From assembly GCF_015767635.1 (NCBI RefSeq), contig NZ_CP065230.1, positions 3,596,001 through 3,660,000 on the forward strand: DNA of 64,000 nucleotides, given 5' to 3'. Positions within the stretch are counted from its first letter, which is position 1, and each line of letters begins with the position of its first letter. The position numbers and the translations under genes were made by a program. The DNA comes from Halomonas sp. A40-4 (lineage in GTDB: Bacteria > Pseudomonadota > Gammaproteobacteria > Pseudomonadales > Halomonadaceae). Shown here piece after piece: positions 8,674-17,207 of this stretch. The notes under the pieces were generated by a model, which worked only from the letters and a program-made list of their open reading frames with translations, ran no database searches and was not told the origin of the DNA.

Positions 8674-9867
8674 ATGGATTATCATCACTACCGCGAAGCC
8701 CTTGCCGAGACACTCGCCCAGAGTGAACTGCCCTTTGCACACGTCGAATATCAGGCGCGTCTGGACAAGGTGCGCCATGCGATGGCGAGCCGCGGGGTCG
8801 ATGCGTTACTACTTACCGACCCCGCCGATATCAATTACCTGACCGGCTACCACACCTTTGAAGTCTCGGTGCATGCGTGTCTGGTGTGCACGCCAGAGCG
8901 CCTGGTGCTTCAAGTCGCCTCGATTGAAACCGGCGCAGCGGTTGTCACCGCACGGGTGGACGAGATCATTGGCTATCGCTGGGAAAATGCGGATGAAATT
9001 CTCACGCCACTGGCCGACCTGCTTGCCAACTGCCAGCGCATCGGCATCGATGGCTGGAGCAGCGGGCTGCGCGTGGGCGTCATGCAAGCCCTCGCCGAGG
9101 CGGTGGGCAAGGAACGTTTCTGCGAAGCGGGCGACCTGCTGGATGCGATCCGGATTGTGAAAAGCCCCGCCGAGCTCGACATGCTGCGGGAAAGTGCCCG
9201 CATCACCGCCGCCGGCTTGGAGGCCGCCATGCAGGTTATTCGCCCCGGCATGACCGACAACGACATTGCTGCCGTAGGCGCCAAAGCGCTGCTGGAGAAC
9301 GGCAGCGAGTTTATGAGCCTGCAGCCGATTGTGACCAGTGGACACCGTATCGGCGTGATTCACGTCAATCACAAACGGCGCATTATTCAGCCCGATGAAC
9401 CCGTCTTTCTGGAGTTCGGTGCCGCCTATCAGCGCTATACCGCCCCCATGATGCGCACGGCGGTCACCGGCACACCCAGTTCCGCGCTTTCCGCCACCCG
9501 TGACCTGTGCCGTTCGATGTTTGAGGCCTTGTGCGCCGCTATGCGCCCTGGCAACACCTTTGACGATGCCGCCCAGGCTGCCGATGCGCTGCTGGCACCC
9601 CAGCGCGACCAGCTGTTTTTCTCCGGCGTGTTTGGTTATGCCGTGGGCGCGCAGTTTCCGCCAAGCTGGGTGGAAGGCACGGGCTATATCGCCCAGGGGC
9701 AAAGGCGTCAGTTTGAGGCCAACATGGTCTTTCACCTGCCGCTTTGCCTGCGAGTGCCGGGGCAATGGGGCGTCGGGCTGAGCGATACGGTGGTCGTCAC
9801 CGAGCAGGGCGCCAAGCCACTGACCACTAACGACTGGCAGCTTTACCAGGCGGCGAATTCAGCCTGA
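8674..9867 (+). CDS. M24-family creatinase/ectoine-hydrolase-like enzyme
   Basis: This 397-residue protein has the two-domain creatinase layout: an N-terminal domain (MASRGVDALLLTDPADINYLTGYHTFE) and a pita-bread C-terminal domain (SGHRIGVIHVNHKRRIIQPDEPVFLEFGA then FGYAVGAQFPPSWVEG). The positions that hold the five metal ligands in aminopeptidases are substituted (LEFGAAYQRYTAPMMRT in place of a D..D pair, no HGxGH, no Glu in MVFHLPL or GLSDTVVV). It therefore resembles creatinase and ectoine hydrolase DoeA, which work without metal on C-N bonds, more than Xaa-Pro peptidase. The adjacent genes do not include doeB, so the substrate is uncertain. The start follows CGGAGG. Confidence 0.75.
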   Translation: MDYHHYREALAETLAQSELPFAHVEYQARLDKVRHAMASRGVDALLLTDPADINYLTGYHTFEVSVHACLVCTPERLVLQVASIETGAAVVTARVDEIIGYRWENADEILTPLADLLANCQRIGIDGWSSGLRVGVMQALAEAVGKERFCEAGDLLDAIRIVKSPAELDMLRESARITAAGLEAAMQVIRPGMTDNDIAAVGAKALLENGSEFMSLQPIVTSGHRIGVIHVNHKRRIIQPDEPVFLEFGAAYQRYTAPMMRTAVTGTPSSALSATRDLCRSMFEALCAAMRPGNTFDDAAQAADALLAPQRDQLFFSGVFGYAVGAQFPPSWVEGTGYIAQGQRRQFEANMVFHLPLCLRVPGQWGVGLSDTVVVTEQGAKPLTTNDWQLYQAANSA

Positions 9868-9984
9868 AAGCGGCCCCTTATAGCCGCTGCATTGACAGGC
9901 TGATTGACTAGCGCTATCGTCATCCTTAAATGAGAACTACTATTTTTCGCATTTAACCATTGGCGACAGTGTTAGGTTATTACC

Positions 9985-10356
9985 ATGAACAGCGAGCAGC
10001 GGCAGCTTCGCCACACCATCATGTTCCTGCGCACCTCGTTTGAAGCCGTCCAGCACTCCATTGCCGGACGCCTGGACGACCCGCTCCCCTGCTGGCTGGA
10101 TACCGGCATGCTCTCGATGCTATCCCGCGAGCTTACCCATTGCTGCCAACAGGCCAAACCGCTATTTGCCCCTGCCGTTACCGAACAACTATATATCGCC
10201 TCGCAGCAGTGCGAGCTGCTGCTAAGACAGTGCCCTGGGGTTCTCAGCAGCGCCGTCTGCCACCGCCAGCTAACCGCTATCATGCTGCCACTCTCCAGCG
10301 CGCTACAGCAGATTGATACGCCCGCCAAACGCCGCTGGCCCTGGCAGCGGGGATAA
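9985..10356 (+). CDS. Small hypothetical protein
   Basis: This 123-residue protein is of a type I do not recognise. It is rich in Leu, Gln and Cys (HCCQQ, CELLLRQC) and looks mostly helical, with a short basic-aromatic tail RRWPWQRG. It has no signal peptide or clear membrane segment. The ribosome-binding site is weak (TTAGG eight bases before ATG). A frame of similar length exists on the other strand, but its composition looks like a shadow. It stands between the M24 gene and the carrier operon with gaps on both sides, so context gives no function. Confidence 0.5.
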   Translation: MNSEQRQLRHTIMFLRTSFEAVQHSIAGRLDDPLPCWLDTGMLSMLSRELTHCCQQAKPLFAPAVTEQLYIASQQCELLLRQCPGVLSSAVCHRQLTAIMLPLSSALQQIDTPAKRRWPWQRG

Positions 10357-10442
10357 ACATTACACATCATCATTCATCTATAGGCACTGCCTCCTGACCA
10401 TCAGTGGACAGGTAGCCGTTGTGCTTGCGTATTGTCGTTTTC

Positions 10443-10470
10443 TTGACCGCTTAATTTATCATGATAAATT
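10443..10470 (+). promoter_or_regulatory. Promoter with overlapping 18-bp palindromic operator
   Basis: TTGACC (10443-10448) and TAAATT (10465-10470) are separated by 16 bases and make a plausible promoter. The perfect palindrome AATTTATCATGATAAATT (10453-10470) covers the spacer and the -10. This is the classic geometry of a repressor site, and a FadR-type regulator gene lies at the far end of the same cluster. Confidence 0.55.
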
Positions 10471-10530
10471 GAATATAAGGTGCCACCTACGAGCACCACG
10501 CTGCGACACACAATACGCAAGGGGTCTCTC

Positions 10531-11925
10531 ATGACAGAACACAACACGGCGGCGGCAGCCCGTCCGCAAAAAAAGTGGTACCAAACGGTTCCGGACCCGA
10601 TGGTGCTGATCTTCATGATACTGGTCGCGACCTATCTGCTGACCTTCATCATCCCGCCCGGTGAGTTTGAGCGAACGACCCAGGACGGACGTACCGTCGT
10701 CATCGCAGACTCGTTCAAGTACTTAAACGACGTGGCCGCCATGTCGCCCTTCAATATTTTTGTGGCGATACCAGAAGGCCTTATTTCCGCCTCGCAATAC
10801 CTATTTATTGTCTTTATCGCTGGCGGTCTGTTTCACATCCTGCAGAAAACCGGTGCACTCGAAAACGCCATTGGCGTCGCGGTTCACCGCGTCGGGATCG
10901 AACGCCGTAACATGATCATTACCGTTGGCACCTTCATTTACGGTTTTTTTGGTGTTGCGGTGGGGTTTGAGAATAATATCGCCCTCGTCCCCATTGCTGT
11001 GCTCATTGCCAGCGCGATTGGGTGCTCGAGCCTGGTAGGTACCACAATGGCGGTGGGCGGCATCGGTATCGGTTTCGCGCTGTCGCCGATCAATCCCTAC
11101 ACCGTTGGCGTGGCGCAGGGTATTGCCGAGTTACCCACGTTTTCGGGCGCCTGGCTGCGCACCTTGATGGTGGTTTCATCACTCGCTCTACTGTCGCTGT
11201 ATATCTGCAAGCGCGTCGTCAAGATGGACTTTGAAGAGCCGGACAACGCCGAAGCATTAAGCAAGCCCCTAAGCGAGTACCACCTGACCAAGCGCAACAT
11301 CTTGACCATTGCCGTCTTTGTGGCCGGCCTGATTGGCATGTTGATCGGCGTCTTTACCCGCGGCTGGTATATCAACGAGATCGCCGCCACTTTCCTGTTA
11401 CTGGCGATCATTATCGGGGCGCTCAACGGCCTTTCGGCCAATGGCATTGTCAAACAGATGATGGAAGGGGCAGCGGGTGTCACCGCTGGCGCGCTGGTGA
11501 TCGGGGTCGCGGCTTCTATTCAGGTCATTCTGGAGCAGGCGGTGATTATCGATACCATCGTCAACTCGCTGAGCACCTTGATCGACAACATTCCCCCACT
11601 GTTTTCAGCGATAGGTGCCAGTGTGGTCCAAGGCGTTATCAATCTCTTCGTACCCTCGGGTTCAGGTCAAGCGTTGGTCACCATGCCGATTCTGATTCCT
11701 GTGGCCGACCTGGTGGGCATGAGCCGTCAGTTAATGATCACTGCCTTCCAGGTTGGCGACGGCTTGACCAACCTGATTGTGCCTACCTCAGGCGGTACCC
11801 TGGCAATGCTGGCTCTTGGCCGCGTTTCCTATGCGCAGTGGTTAAAAGCCATTCTGCCCTTTATGGTCGTTGTCTATTTACTATCCTGGGTAGGCTTGAT
11901 CATTGGCCACTATGCCGGCTATTGA
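10531..11925 (+). CDS. YfcC/DcuC-superfamily carrier
   Basis: This 464-residue inner-membrane protein has a charged cytoplasmic N-terminus and about twelve hydrophobic segments. The YfcC-like opening reads KKWYQTVPDPMVLIFMILV, and a glycine-rich SGSGQALVTMPILIP segment falls near residue 390. Relatives in the DcuC/YfcC/ArcD-like group move dicarboxylates, amino acids or peptides. I start it at the ATG with AAGGGG upstream; an in-frame extension back to 10480 lacks a ribosome-binding site. It is the first gene of a three-gene operon with a DUF1028 protein and an amidohydrolase, so it probably imports the substrate of the amidohydrolase. Confidence 0.85.
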   Translation: MTEHNTAAAARPQKKWYQTVPDPMVLIFMILVATYLLTFIIPPGEFERTTQDGRTVVIADSFKYLNDVAAMSPFNIFVAIPEGLISASQYLFIVFIAGGLFHILQKTGALENAIGVAVHRVGIERRNMIITVGTFIYGFFGVAVGFENNIALVPIAVLIASAIGCSSLVGTTMAVGGIGIGFALSPINPYTVGVAQGIAELPTFSGAWLRTLMVVSSLALLSLYICKRVVKMDFEEPDNAEALSKPLSEYHLTKRNILTIAVFVAGLIGMLIGVFTRGWYINEIAATFLLLAIIIGALNGLSANGIVKQMMEGAAGVTAGALVIGVAASIQVILEQAVIIDTIVNSLSTLIDNIPPLFSAIGASVVQGVINLFVPSGSGQALVTMPILIPVADLVGMSRQLMITAFQVGDGLTNLIVPTSGGTLAMLALGRVSYAQWLKAILPFMVVVYLLSWVGLIIGHYAGY

Positions 11926-11936
11926 TAAGTAATCTT

Positions 11937-12638
11937 ATGACGCTGTCACTGGTTCACGTTCAACCTGACACAGGCACCGTGGCGACGCTCACTGCAACGG
12001 GTGGTGTAGCGGTGGGCGGCTATGTGCATCATTGCTGGCGCGGCCTTGGGGCGTGCGTCACCCAGGGGCGTTATACCAATCCCTGGTACCCCGCAACGAT
12101 TCACGAGGCACTCCGTAACGGCGCTTCGGCGTCCCAGGCTTTGCATGCCGCCACCCGTCGCGACGCCCATCCTGAGCTGCGCCAGTGTTTAGTGATGGGC
12201 AGCGATGGGCGAGCCGATGTGCATACCGGCGCTGCTAACCTTCCCGGCATAGCGGCTAGCCTCTACCCCGGCATTGCCGCCATAGGGAATATGCTGCATA
12301 GCGCTGAGGTTGTAGAGGTATTGGCTCAGCGTTTCATCAAAGTGAGCACACTCAACAGCCAGGCTGTCCTTCAAAACGGAGCGGCCCCTCAGTTTCCCGC
12401 CGATCACGCGCAACAACTGCTCGGCCATTTACTCACCGCACTGGAGGCCGCACTCGATGAGGGCGGCGACGCGCGTGGTACACGCTCGGCCGCGCTACGT
12501 ATCGAGTCCTTTTTTCACGCGCCCATAGACCTCAGGGTCGACTGGTCCGACGACGTCATTGCGTCACTAAGAGCACTTGAAGCGCGTTTCAGAGCGGACG
12601 ACTTTCAAGCGTTTTGGCAACAGCTGCCGCTGCGCTAA
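11937..12638 (+). CDS. DUF1028-family putative Ntn-hydrolase
   Basis: This 233-residue protein matches the DUF1028 pattern: TLSLVHVQPDTGTVATLTATGGVAVGG at the N-terminus, the GLGACVTQGRYTNPWY block, then DGRADVHTGA and GNMLHSAEVVEVL. The family has an Ntn-hydrolase-like fold but no established substrate. I start it at 11937, twelve bases after the carrier stop. The longer frame from 11838 overlaps the carrier and adds residues foreign to the family. The amidohydrolase gene follows 21 bases later. Co-transcription with an M20 amidohydrolase and a carrier suggests it acts on the same nitrogen compound, as an inference only. Confidence 0.82.
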   Translation: MTLSLVHVQPDTGTVATLTATGGVAVGGYVHHCWRGLGACVTQGRYTNPWYPATIHEALRNGASASQALHAATRRDAHPELRQCLVMGSDGRADVHTGAANLPGIAASLYPGIAAIGNMLHSAEVVEVLAQRFIKVSTLNSQAVLQNGAAPQFPADHAQQLLGHLLTALEAALDEGGDARGTRSAALRIESFFHAPIDLRVDWSDDVIASLRALEARFRADDFQAFWQQLPLR

Positions 12639-12659
12639 TGGCGTTTCGATGGAGTTTCT

Positions 12660-13928
12660 ATGTCTCAACAACACTCACACGCTGCCTTCGCGGAAGGAAA
12701 GATAGGGCAGTATCTATTGAGCGGTCTGGATGAAGCCGCCCAGCATTCTCAACCCGGTGCCGGCGTCACGCGCCTGTTTTGCTCGCCCGAACATCGCCAG
12801 GTGCTACCGCTCATCGAGCAGTGGATGACCCGCGCAGGACTCACCCCCGAACGGGATGCAGCGGGCAACCTGGTCGGCCGCTGCTCTAAAGCCCTGTCCG
12901 GCGAGCCGACCTTGATCATGGGGTCTCATCAGGACTCAGTCGTTGAAGGGGGCAAGTATGATGGCATGCTGGGCATCGCGGTGCCTCTTGTCGCGCTAGA
13001 AGCACTTCGCCATGCAGGCGTCACGCTGCCTTATGGGGTGGAAGTCGTGGCCTTTGGTGATGAAGAAGGCGTGCGTTTTCCCACCACGCTCGTCGGCAGC
13101 CGTGCGCTCGCCGGCACCATTGACCCGCAGCAACTCGAGGCACGCGACAAACAGGGGATTTCTTTAAAGGAAGCGCTGCGCGGCTTCGGCGTAGACCCCG
13201 ATGGCATTCCTGCCCTGGCCCGTGACCCTGCCAATACACTGGGCTTTGTGGAAGTGCATATCGAACAAGGCCCTCGACTGGAGCAACGCGATCATGCCGT
13301 CGGCGTTGTCACCTCGCTCACGGGCATCGAGAGGCACCGAGTGACGGTAAGCGGCAAGGCGGGACATGCGGGCACGACCCCCATGCCGGGTCGTCACGAC
13401 GCCCTGGTGGGGGCATCCGACATGGTGCTGGCCGTGGACAGAGTTCTCCAAACAACGCAGGACCTGGTCGGCGTCATCGGGCAACTGGATGTTCACCCCA
13501 ACGCAGTGAATGTGATCCCCGCTTCGGTCACCTTTACGGTCGAGCTTCGTTCCCCGCAGTCGGAAACCAGGCAACAGGGCCATGAGACGATTAAGGCCAC
13601 CCTGCACGAAGTGGCTGAACGCCGGGGACTGACTCTTTCAATGGACAACACCTATAGCGCCGATGGCGCCCACTGCGCCGAATGGATCATGCGTGGCCTG
13701 GAGCAAGCCTGCGCGAGCGTGGAGCAGCCCACCGAGCGGATGTTCAGCGGCGCAGGGCATGATGGCCTGGCCATGCAGGATGTCACTGATATCGGCATGC
13801 TGTTCGTGCGCTGTAAAGATGGCTTGAGCCACCATCCCGACGAACGTATTTCAGCCGATGATGGAGAGGCGGCGGTGCGCGTCATGATGGCATTTCTGCA
13901 GCAACTGGATACCTCTCAATGCCGCTAG
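12660..13928 (+). CDS. M20-family hydantoinase/carbamoylase-type amidohydrolase
   Basis: This 422-residue dinuclear metal amidase resembles N-carbamoyl-L-amino-acid hydrolase, allantoate amidohydrolase and beta-ureidopropionase. Metal and substrate motifs are visible in order: GSHQDSVVEGGKYDG (about residue 84), DEEGVRFPTTLVGSRAL, EVHIEQGPRLE, GHAGTTPMPGRHDAL in the dimerisation domain, and SGAGHDG near 365. The common GSHLDT is GSHQDS here. The reaction should release ammonia and carbon dioxide, or split an N-carbamoyl or ureido bond. It ends the carrier-DUF1028 operon, and its stop overlaps the stop of the convergent regulator by four bases. The exact substrate is not determined by sequence. 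Confidence 0.88.
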   Translation: MSQQHSHAAFAEGKIGQYLLSGLDEAAQHSQPGAGVTRLFCSPEHRQVLPLIEQWMTRAGLTPERDAAGNLVGRCSKALSGEPTLIMGSHQDSVVEGGKYDGMLGIAVPLVALEALRHAGVTLPYGVEVVAFGDEEGVRFPTTLVGSRALAGTIDPQQLEARDKQGISLKEALRGFGVDPDGIPALARDPANTLGFVEVHIEQGPRLEQRDHAVGVVTSLTGIERHRVTVSGKAGHAGTTPMPGRHDALVGASDMVLAVDRVLQTTQDLVGVIGQLDVHPNAVNVIPASVTFTVELRSPQSETRQQGHETIKATLHEVAERRGLTLSMDNTYSADGAHCAEWIMRGLEQACASVEQPTERMFSGAGHDGLAMQDVTDIGMLFVRCKDGLSHHPDERISADDGEAAVRVMMAFLQQLDTSQCR

Positions 13929-14692
13929 GCCAATAGTTCCGGCAGGAAAGCGCGCCTGACCTGGGCTTCCTGATGGTTCATGACCCGCTGGGCGTCCAGC
14001 ATGTGCTCGCGCATTATGCGAAAGGCGCTGTCGGCGTCTCCCAGCTCAATCGCATCCAATATTTCGGCGTGATACCGACAGCCCGTCTGACCAAGGTCGT
14101 GGGTAACGGGCTCGTAAAGGCGATGATAAATCGTCAGGTCGGACAGTATTTGAATGGTAAAGCGAATGATAAAAGTGAGCAGCTGATTGCTGCCTGCCAG
14201 CTCGGCGAGCATCAAATGAAAATTCAGCGAGTCGAGGTGCTGCTGCCGTTCGGTTTCACTGTCTTCACATGGTGTGGCATAGCTGTGCAGGCTCTCGCGC
14301 AAGCGCGCCATATCTTCCTCGCTGACTTTGCCGGCTAACGAAGCGGCCAACTCAGGCTCCAGTGCCAGGCGGATCTGATAAATATCCTGAATAGAAATAT
14401 CCTTGAAGAACAGATAATTGCTTAATAGAGACACCGCTTTTTCATCGCTCATTGCCTTCACGAAGGCACCACCCCCCGGGCCGGTACGCGTCTCTACCAA
14501 CCCCTGAGCTTCCAATACCCGAGTACTTTCGCGCACCGTCCCTTTCGATACGTTAAGTGTTTCAATGAGTTCTGCCTCGCTGGGAAGCCGATCCCCTGGT
14601 TTCAGATGGCGATCCACGATCCAGCATTTGATCGTTTCGGCCACTTGATAGGGACGCCGTGGTGATGCTTTTTTTACCATGCTATCGATCAC
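13925..14692 (-). CDS. FadR-subfamily GntR regulator
   Basis: This 255-residue protein has an N-terminal winged helix (LPSEAELIETLNVSKGTVRESTRVLEAQGLV, residues 40-70) and an all-helical FCD effector domain. The FCD metal-site pattern is present (DSLNFHLMLAELAGS, then CRYHAEILDAIELGD and MREHM). FadR-group regulators usually repress catabolic operons and are released by an acid ligand. The frame opens with GTG at 14692; an ATG at 14680 (MVKKASPRRP) is equally possible and neither has a strong ribosome-binding site. It is convergent with the carrier-DUF1028-amidohydrolase operon and is its likely regulator, perhaps through the palindrome at 10453. Confidence 0.87.
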   Translation of the reverse strand: MIDSMVKKASPRRPYQVAETIKCWIVDRHLKPGDRLPSEAELIETLNVSKGTVRESTRVLEAQGLVETRTGPGGGAFVKAMSDEKAVSLLSNYLFFKDISIQDIYQIRLALEPELAASLAGKVSEEDMARLRESLHSYATPCEDSETERQQHLDSLNFHLMLAELAGSNQLLTFIIRFTIQILSDLTIYHRLYEPVTHDLGQTGCRYHAEILDAIELGDADSAFRIMREHMLDAQRVMNHQEAQVRRAFLPELLA

Positions 14693-14865
14693 TGCCTGTC
14701 TATGAAGAGGGTTAGGGTAACAGAGCCAGCGCCCAATGAGAGCAAGACGTTTCGCCAGCGTTGGACGTCTGAAACGCGAAGGGAATATAGAGTTGGCATT
14801 AGCTAGTAAACTGGTCTATTCTGTTCGCCACTACTCAATTACAGAGTTCAAAAGGAGTTTGTTTA

Positions 14866-15984
14866 ATGGCTTACGAATCGCTTCTCGCTGCAACGCAGCT
14901 TGGCAGCCTGTCGGTCCCCAATCGGGTGATCATGGCGCCACTGACACGTGCGCGCACCCCAGACAGCGTGCCGGGCAAGATTCAGGAGGCTTATTACGGC
15001 CAGCGCGCCGGGGCCGGGCTGATTATCAGCGAAGCGACCAATATCTCGCCTACGGCACGCGGCTATGTGTATACCCCCGGCATCTGGACCGACGAGCAGG
15101 AAGCCGGCTGGAAAAGCGTGGTCAACGCGGTACATGCTAAAGGTGGCCGGATGGCGCTACAGCTTTGGCACGTTGGGCGGGTTTCCCATGAAATGGTTCA
15201 ACCCAATGGTCAGCAGCCGGTTGCGCCCAGTGCGCTGAAAGGCGAAGGCGCCCAGTGTTTCGTTGAATTTGAAGACGGTACTGCCGGTCAGCACCCCACC
15301 AGCACGCCCCGCGCGCTGGAAACCGACGAGATCCCCGGCATCGTGGACGACTATCGCCAGGCGGCCGAGCGCGCCAAGCGGGCCGGCTTTGACATGGTCG
15401 AAGTCCACGCGGCCAACGCCTACCTGCTCAACCAGTTCCTCGCCACCGGCACTAACCAGCGCACCGACCAGTACGGCGGCTCGCTGGAAAATCGGGCGCG
15501 CTTTCCGCTGGAAGTGGTCGACGCCGTGATCGACGTTTACGGTGCCGACCGGGTGGGCATTCGTATGACGCCGTTTATCGAGCTATTCGGCCTGACGGAC
15601 GATGAGCCCGAAGCCATGGCGTTCTACATGGCCGATCAGCTTTCCAAGCGCGGCCTGGCTTACCTGCACCTGAACGAGCCCAACTGGGCCGGCGGCGACA
15701 TTCAGTTCCCTGCTGGCTTCCGCGAGCAGATGCGTGAGCGCTTCAGCGGTAGCCTGATTTACTGCGGCAACTACGATGCCGCGCATGCAGAAGCGCGTAT
15801 CGGTGACAACACTGCAGATGCCGTGGCCTTTGGCCGTCCTTACATTGCCAATCCGGATCTGCCCGAGCGCTTCCGTATGAACGCCCCGCTCACCGAGCCC
15901 AATCATGAAACCTTCTACGGCGGCGACGAAAAAGGCTATACCGACTACCCGTTCATGAATAATGGTTACGACCGCATGGAGTAA
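14866..15984 (+). CDS. nemA: Alkene reductase, Old Yellow Enzyme family
   Basis: This 372-residue FMN-dependent TIM-barrel reductase is of the NemA type. It opens LGSLSVPNRVIMAPLTRAR and contains the LQLWHVGRVSH segment (around residue 105), HAANAYLLNQFLATGTNQRTDQYGGSLENR with the conserved family signature, and AFGRPYIANPDLP near the end. The family reduces activated alkenes, nitro compounds and N-ethylmaleimide with NADPH. The usual His-Asn (or His-His) substrate pair region reads HAANAYL. The ATG follows AAAAGGAG. The gene is monocistronic: it starts 173 bases from the FadR gene and is closed by a strong terminator. No TetR-type NemR gene is adjacent. Confidence 0.92.
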   Translation: MAYESLLAATQLGSLSVPNRVIMAPLTRARTPDSVPGKIQEAYYGQRAGAGLIISEATNISPTARGYVYTPGIWTDEQEAGWKSVVNAVHAKGGRMALQLWHVGRVSHEMVQPNGQQPVAPSALKGEGAQCFVEFEDGTAGQHPTSTPRALETDEIPGIVDDYRQAAERAKRAGFDMVEVHAANAYLLNQFLATGTNQRTDQYGGSLENRARFPLEVVDAVIDVYGADRVGIRMTPFIELFGLTDDEPEAMAFYMADQLSKRGLAYLHLNEPNWAGGDIQFPAGFREQMRERFSGSLIYCGNYDAAHAEARIGDNTADAVAFGRPYIANPDLPERFRMNAPLTEPNHETFYGGDEKGYTDYPFMNNGYDRME

Positions 15985-16015
15985 GTGTCGACCTTCAAAA
16001 AGTCGCTTAATAATG

Positions 16016-16044
16016 AAAAGCATCACTTCGGTGGTGCTTTTTTT
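16016..16044 (+). terminator. Intrinsic terminator of the OYE gene
   Basis: GCATCAC-TTCG-GTGGTGC forms a 7-bp stem with a stable TTCG tetraloop. It is flanked by AAAA upstream and by a run of seven T downstream. Confidence 0.9.
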
Positions 16045-16107
16045 GGGTCTGATGGTGGCAAAACGCTGCTAGGCTGTTGATTCTTACGTTTGAAACACAG
16101 GTGATGA

Positions 16108-16569
16108 ATGCTCCATTCGCTATTCGTTTTACTGATATCGCTGGCTCTGGTGGGCATTGCCGCCAGCACCGGGGCACGGTTCAGGCCCGATAGCTGGTAC
16201 CGCGAGCTCAACAAACCCGACTGGACACCGCCGAATATCGCATTTCCCATTGCCTGGGGCATTCTTTACCTTTTGATGGCGATTGCCGCGTGGCGCATCT
16301 ATATGGCTGACGACTCGGCCTGGCGCACCGCTGGCTTGACCATTTATGCCCTCCAACTGGTGGCAAATGCCGCCTGGTCGTGGCTGTTTTTTGGCCGGAA
16401 GCAAATAGCCGCCGCACTTGGCGATATCGCACTACTACTGATGCTGATCATGCTCGCCATCATTGTTTTTGCTAAGGTAAGCGCATTAGCAGCGTGGTTA
16501 ATGGTGCCCTACGCCCTTTGGGTAGCCTTGGCACTTGCCCTCAATGCGACTATCTGGCGACGCAATTAA
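16108..16569 (+). CDS. tspO: TspO/MBR-family tryptophan-rich membrane protein
   Basis: This 153-residue protein has five hydrophobic segments. The family signature WYRELNKPDWTPPNIAFPIAW is followed by ILYLLMAIAAWRIY, and a Trp-rich NAAWSWLFF helix lies near residue 92. TspO proteins bind porphyrins, heme or sterol-like ligands in the membrane and take part in stress or tetrapyrrole responses. The length matches the family. The start follows CAGGTGATGA. A small membrane-anchored ZipA-C-like gene follows 33 bases later on the same strand and may be co-transcribed. Confidence 0.93.
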   Translation: MLHSLFVLLISLALVGIAASTGARFRPDSWYRELNKPDWTPPNIAFPIAWGILYLLMAIAAWRIYMADDSAWRTAGLTIYALQLVANAAWSWLFFGRKQIAAALGDIALLLMLIMLAIIVFAKVSALAAWLMVPYALWVALALALNATIWRRN

Positions 16570-16602
16570 CCCGCGATTGGCGCGCAAAAAAGGATAAAAA
16601 CT

Positions 16603-17196
16603 ATGGAGACAACACCGTTAGTCACCTTATTGGCAATCGGCTCTATCGTATTAGCGTTAACGGCCCTGGCGCTGTTCATTTATGTGATGCGGCAGCGTCG
16701 TCAACCGCCGATGGACACCGCCACCATGGAGCGCGCCACGCATGCACCCTCCTCGTCGACACCGCCTGAGGAAGCATCCTCGTCGGCACCCGCAAAGCAG
16801 TCCGGCAAAGTGGCTCAGCATTCCCTGTTCGTGATTTTTTCGCACCCGGATGAAAATACCGACCAGCGCCTTGCCGATTGGCTGAGGGATAAAGATGCCA
16901 CCTTCGACCCGATCAAGAAGGTCTTCCATATTGCCGGCGAGCAACCCTCGAACCCGATCACCATCGCCAATGCGTTTCCGCCCGGGGAAATGCCCGACCT
17001 GCTACGCAATGAAACGCACGAGCCGATCAAGGGCATCAGCCTGTTGGTGAAGCCACCGCTGCGCAAGCGTCGCAATCAGCAGATGCACGTCTATGTAGCG
17101 CTTGCCAAAGAAATGCAGACGCTGTTTACCGGCGATATGCTCGATGGCGACCGTGAACCCGCCACCGACACCACCTTCGAGCGCATTATTGGCTAA
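16603..17196 (+). CDS. Membrane-anchored protein with ZipA C-terminal-like domain
   Basis: This 197-residue protein has one N-terminal membrane helix (residues 7-28) and a short basic stretch (RQRRQ). A Ser/Pro/Ala-rich linker (about 35-65) leads to a compact C-terminal domain. That domain follows the order of the FtsZ-binding domain of ZipA: a strand-helix opening, KKVFHI (like the IYHR strand), ITIANAFPPGEM (like SLANMVKPGTF), KGISLLVKPP and a final AKEMQTLF..DMLDGDREP helix-strand. ZipA tethers FtsZ to the membrane at division. This copy is much shorter than true ZipA (over 300 residues), so it is more likely a paralogue than the main ZipA. The match is by eye and needs a profile search. 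Confidence 0.62.
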   Translation: METTPLVTLLAIGSIVLALTALALFIYVMRQRRQPPMDTATMERATHAPSSSTPPEEASSSAPAKQSGKVAQHSLFVIFSHPDENTDQRLADWLRDKDATFDPIKKVFHIAGEQPSNPITIANAFPPGEMPDLLRNETHEPIKGISLLVKPPLRKRRNQQMHVYVALAKEMQTLFTGDMLDGDREPATDTTFERIIG

Positions 17197-17207
17197 CGCC
17201 TGGCGAA

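Noticed and set aside
8809..9765. 318-codon open frame on the minus strand
   Set aside because: It is antisense to the M24 gene, with composition typical of a mirrored coding strand.
9972..10373. 133-codon minus-strand frame overlapping the small hypothetical gene
   Set aside because: It is very rich in Cys, Ser and Trp with no ordered pattern; the plus-strand frame looks more like a protein, though neither is certain.
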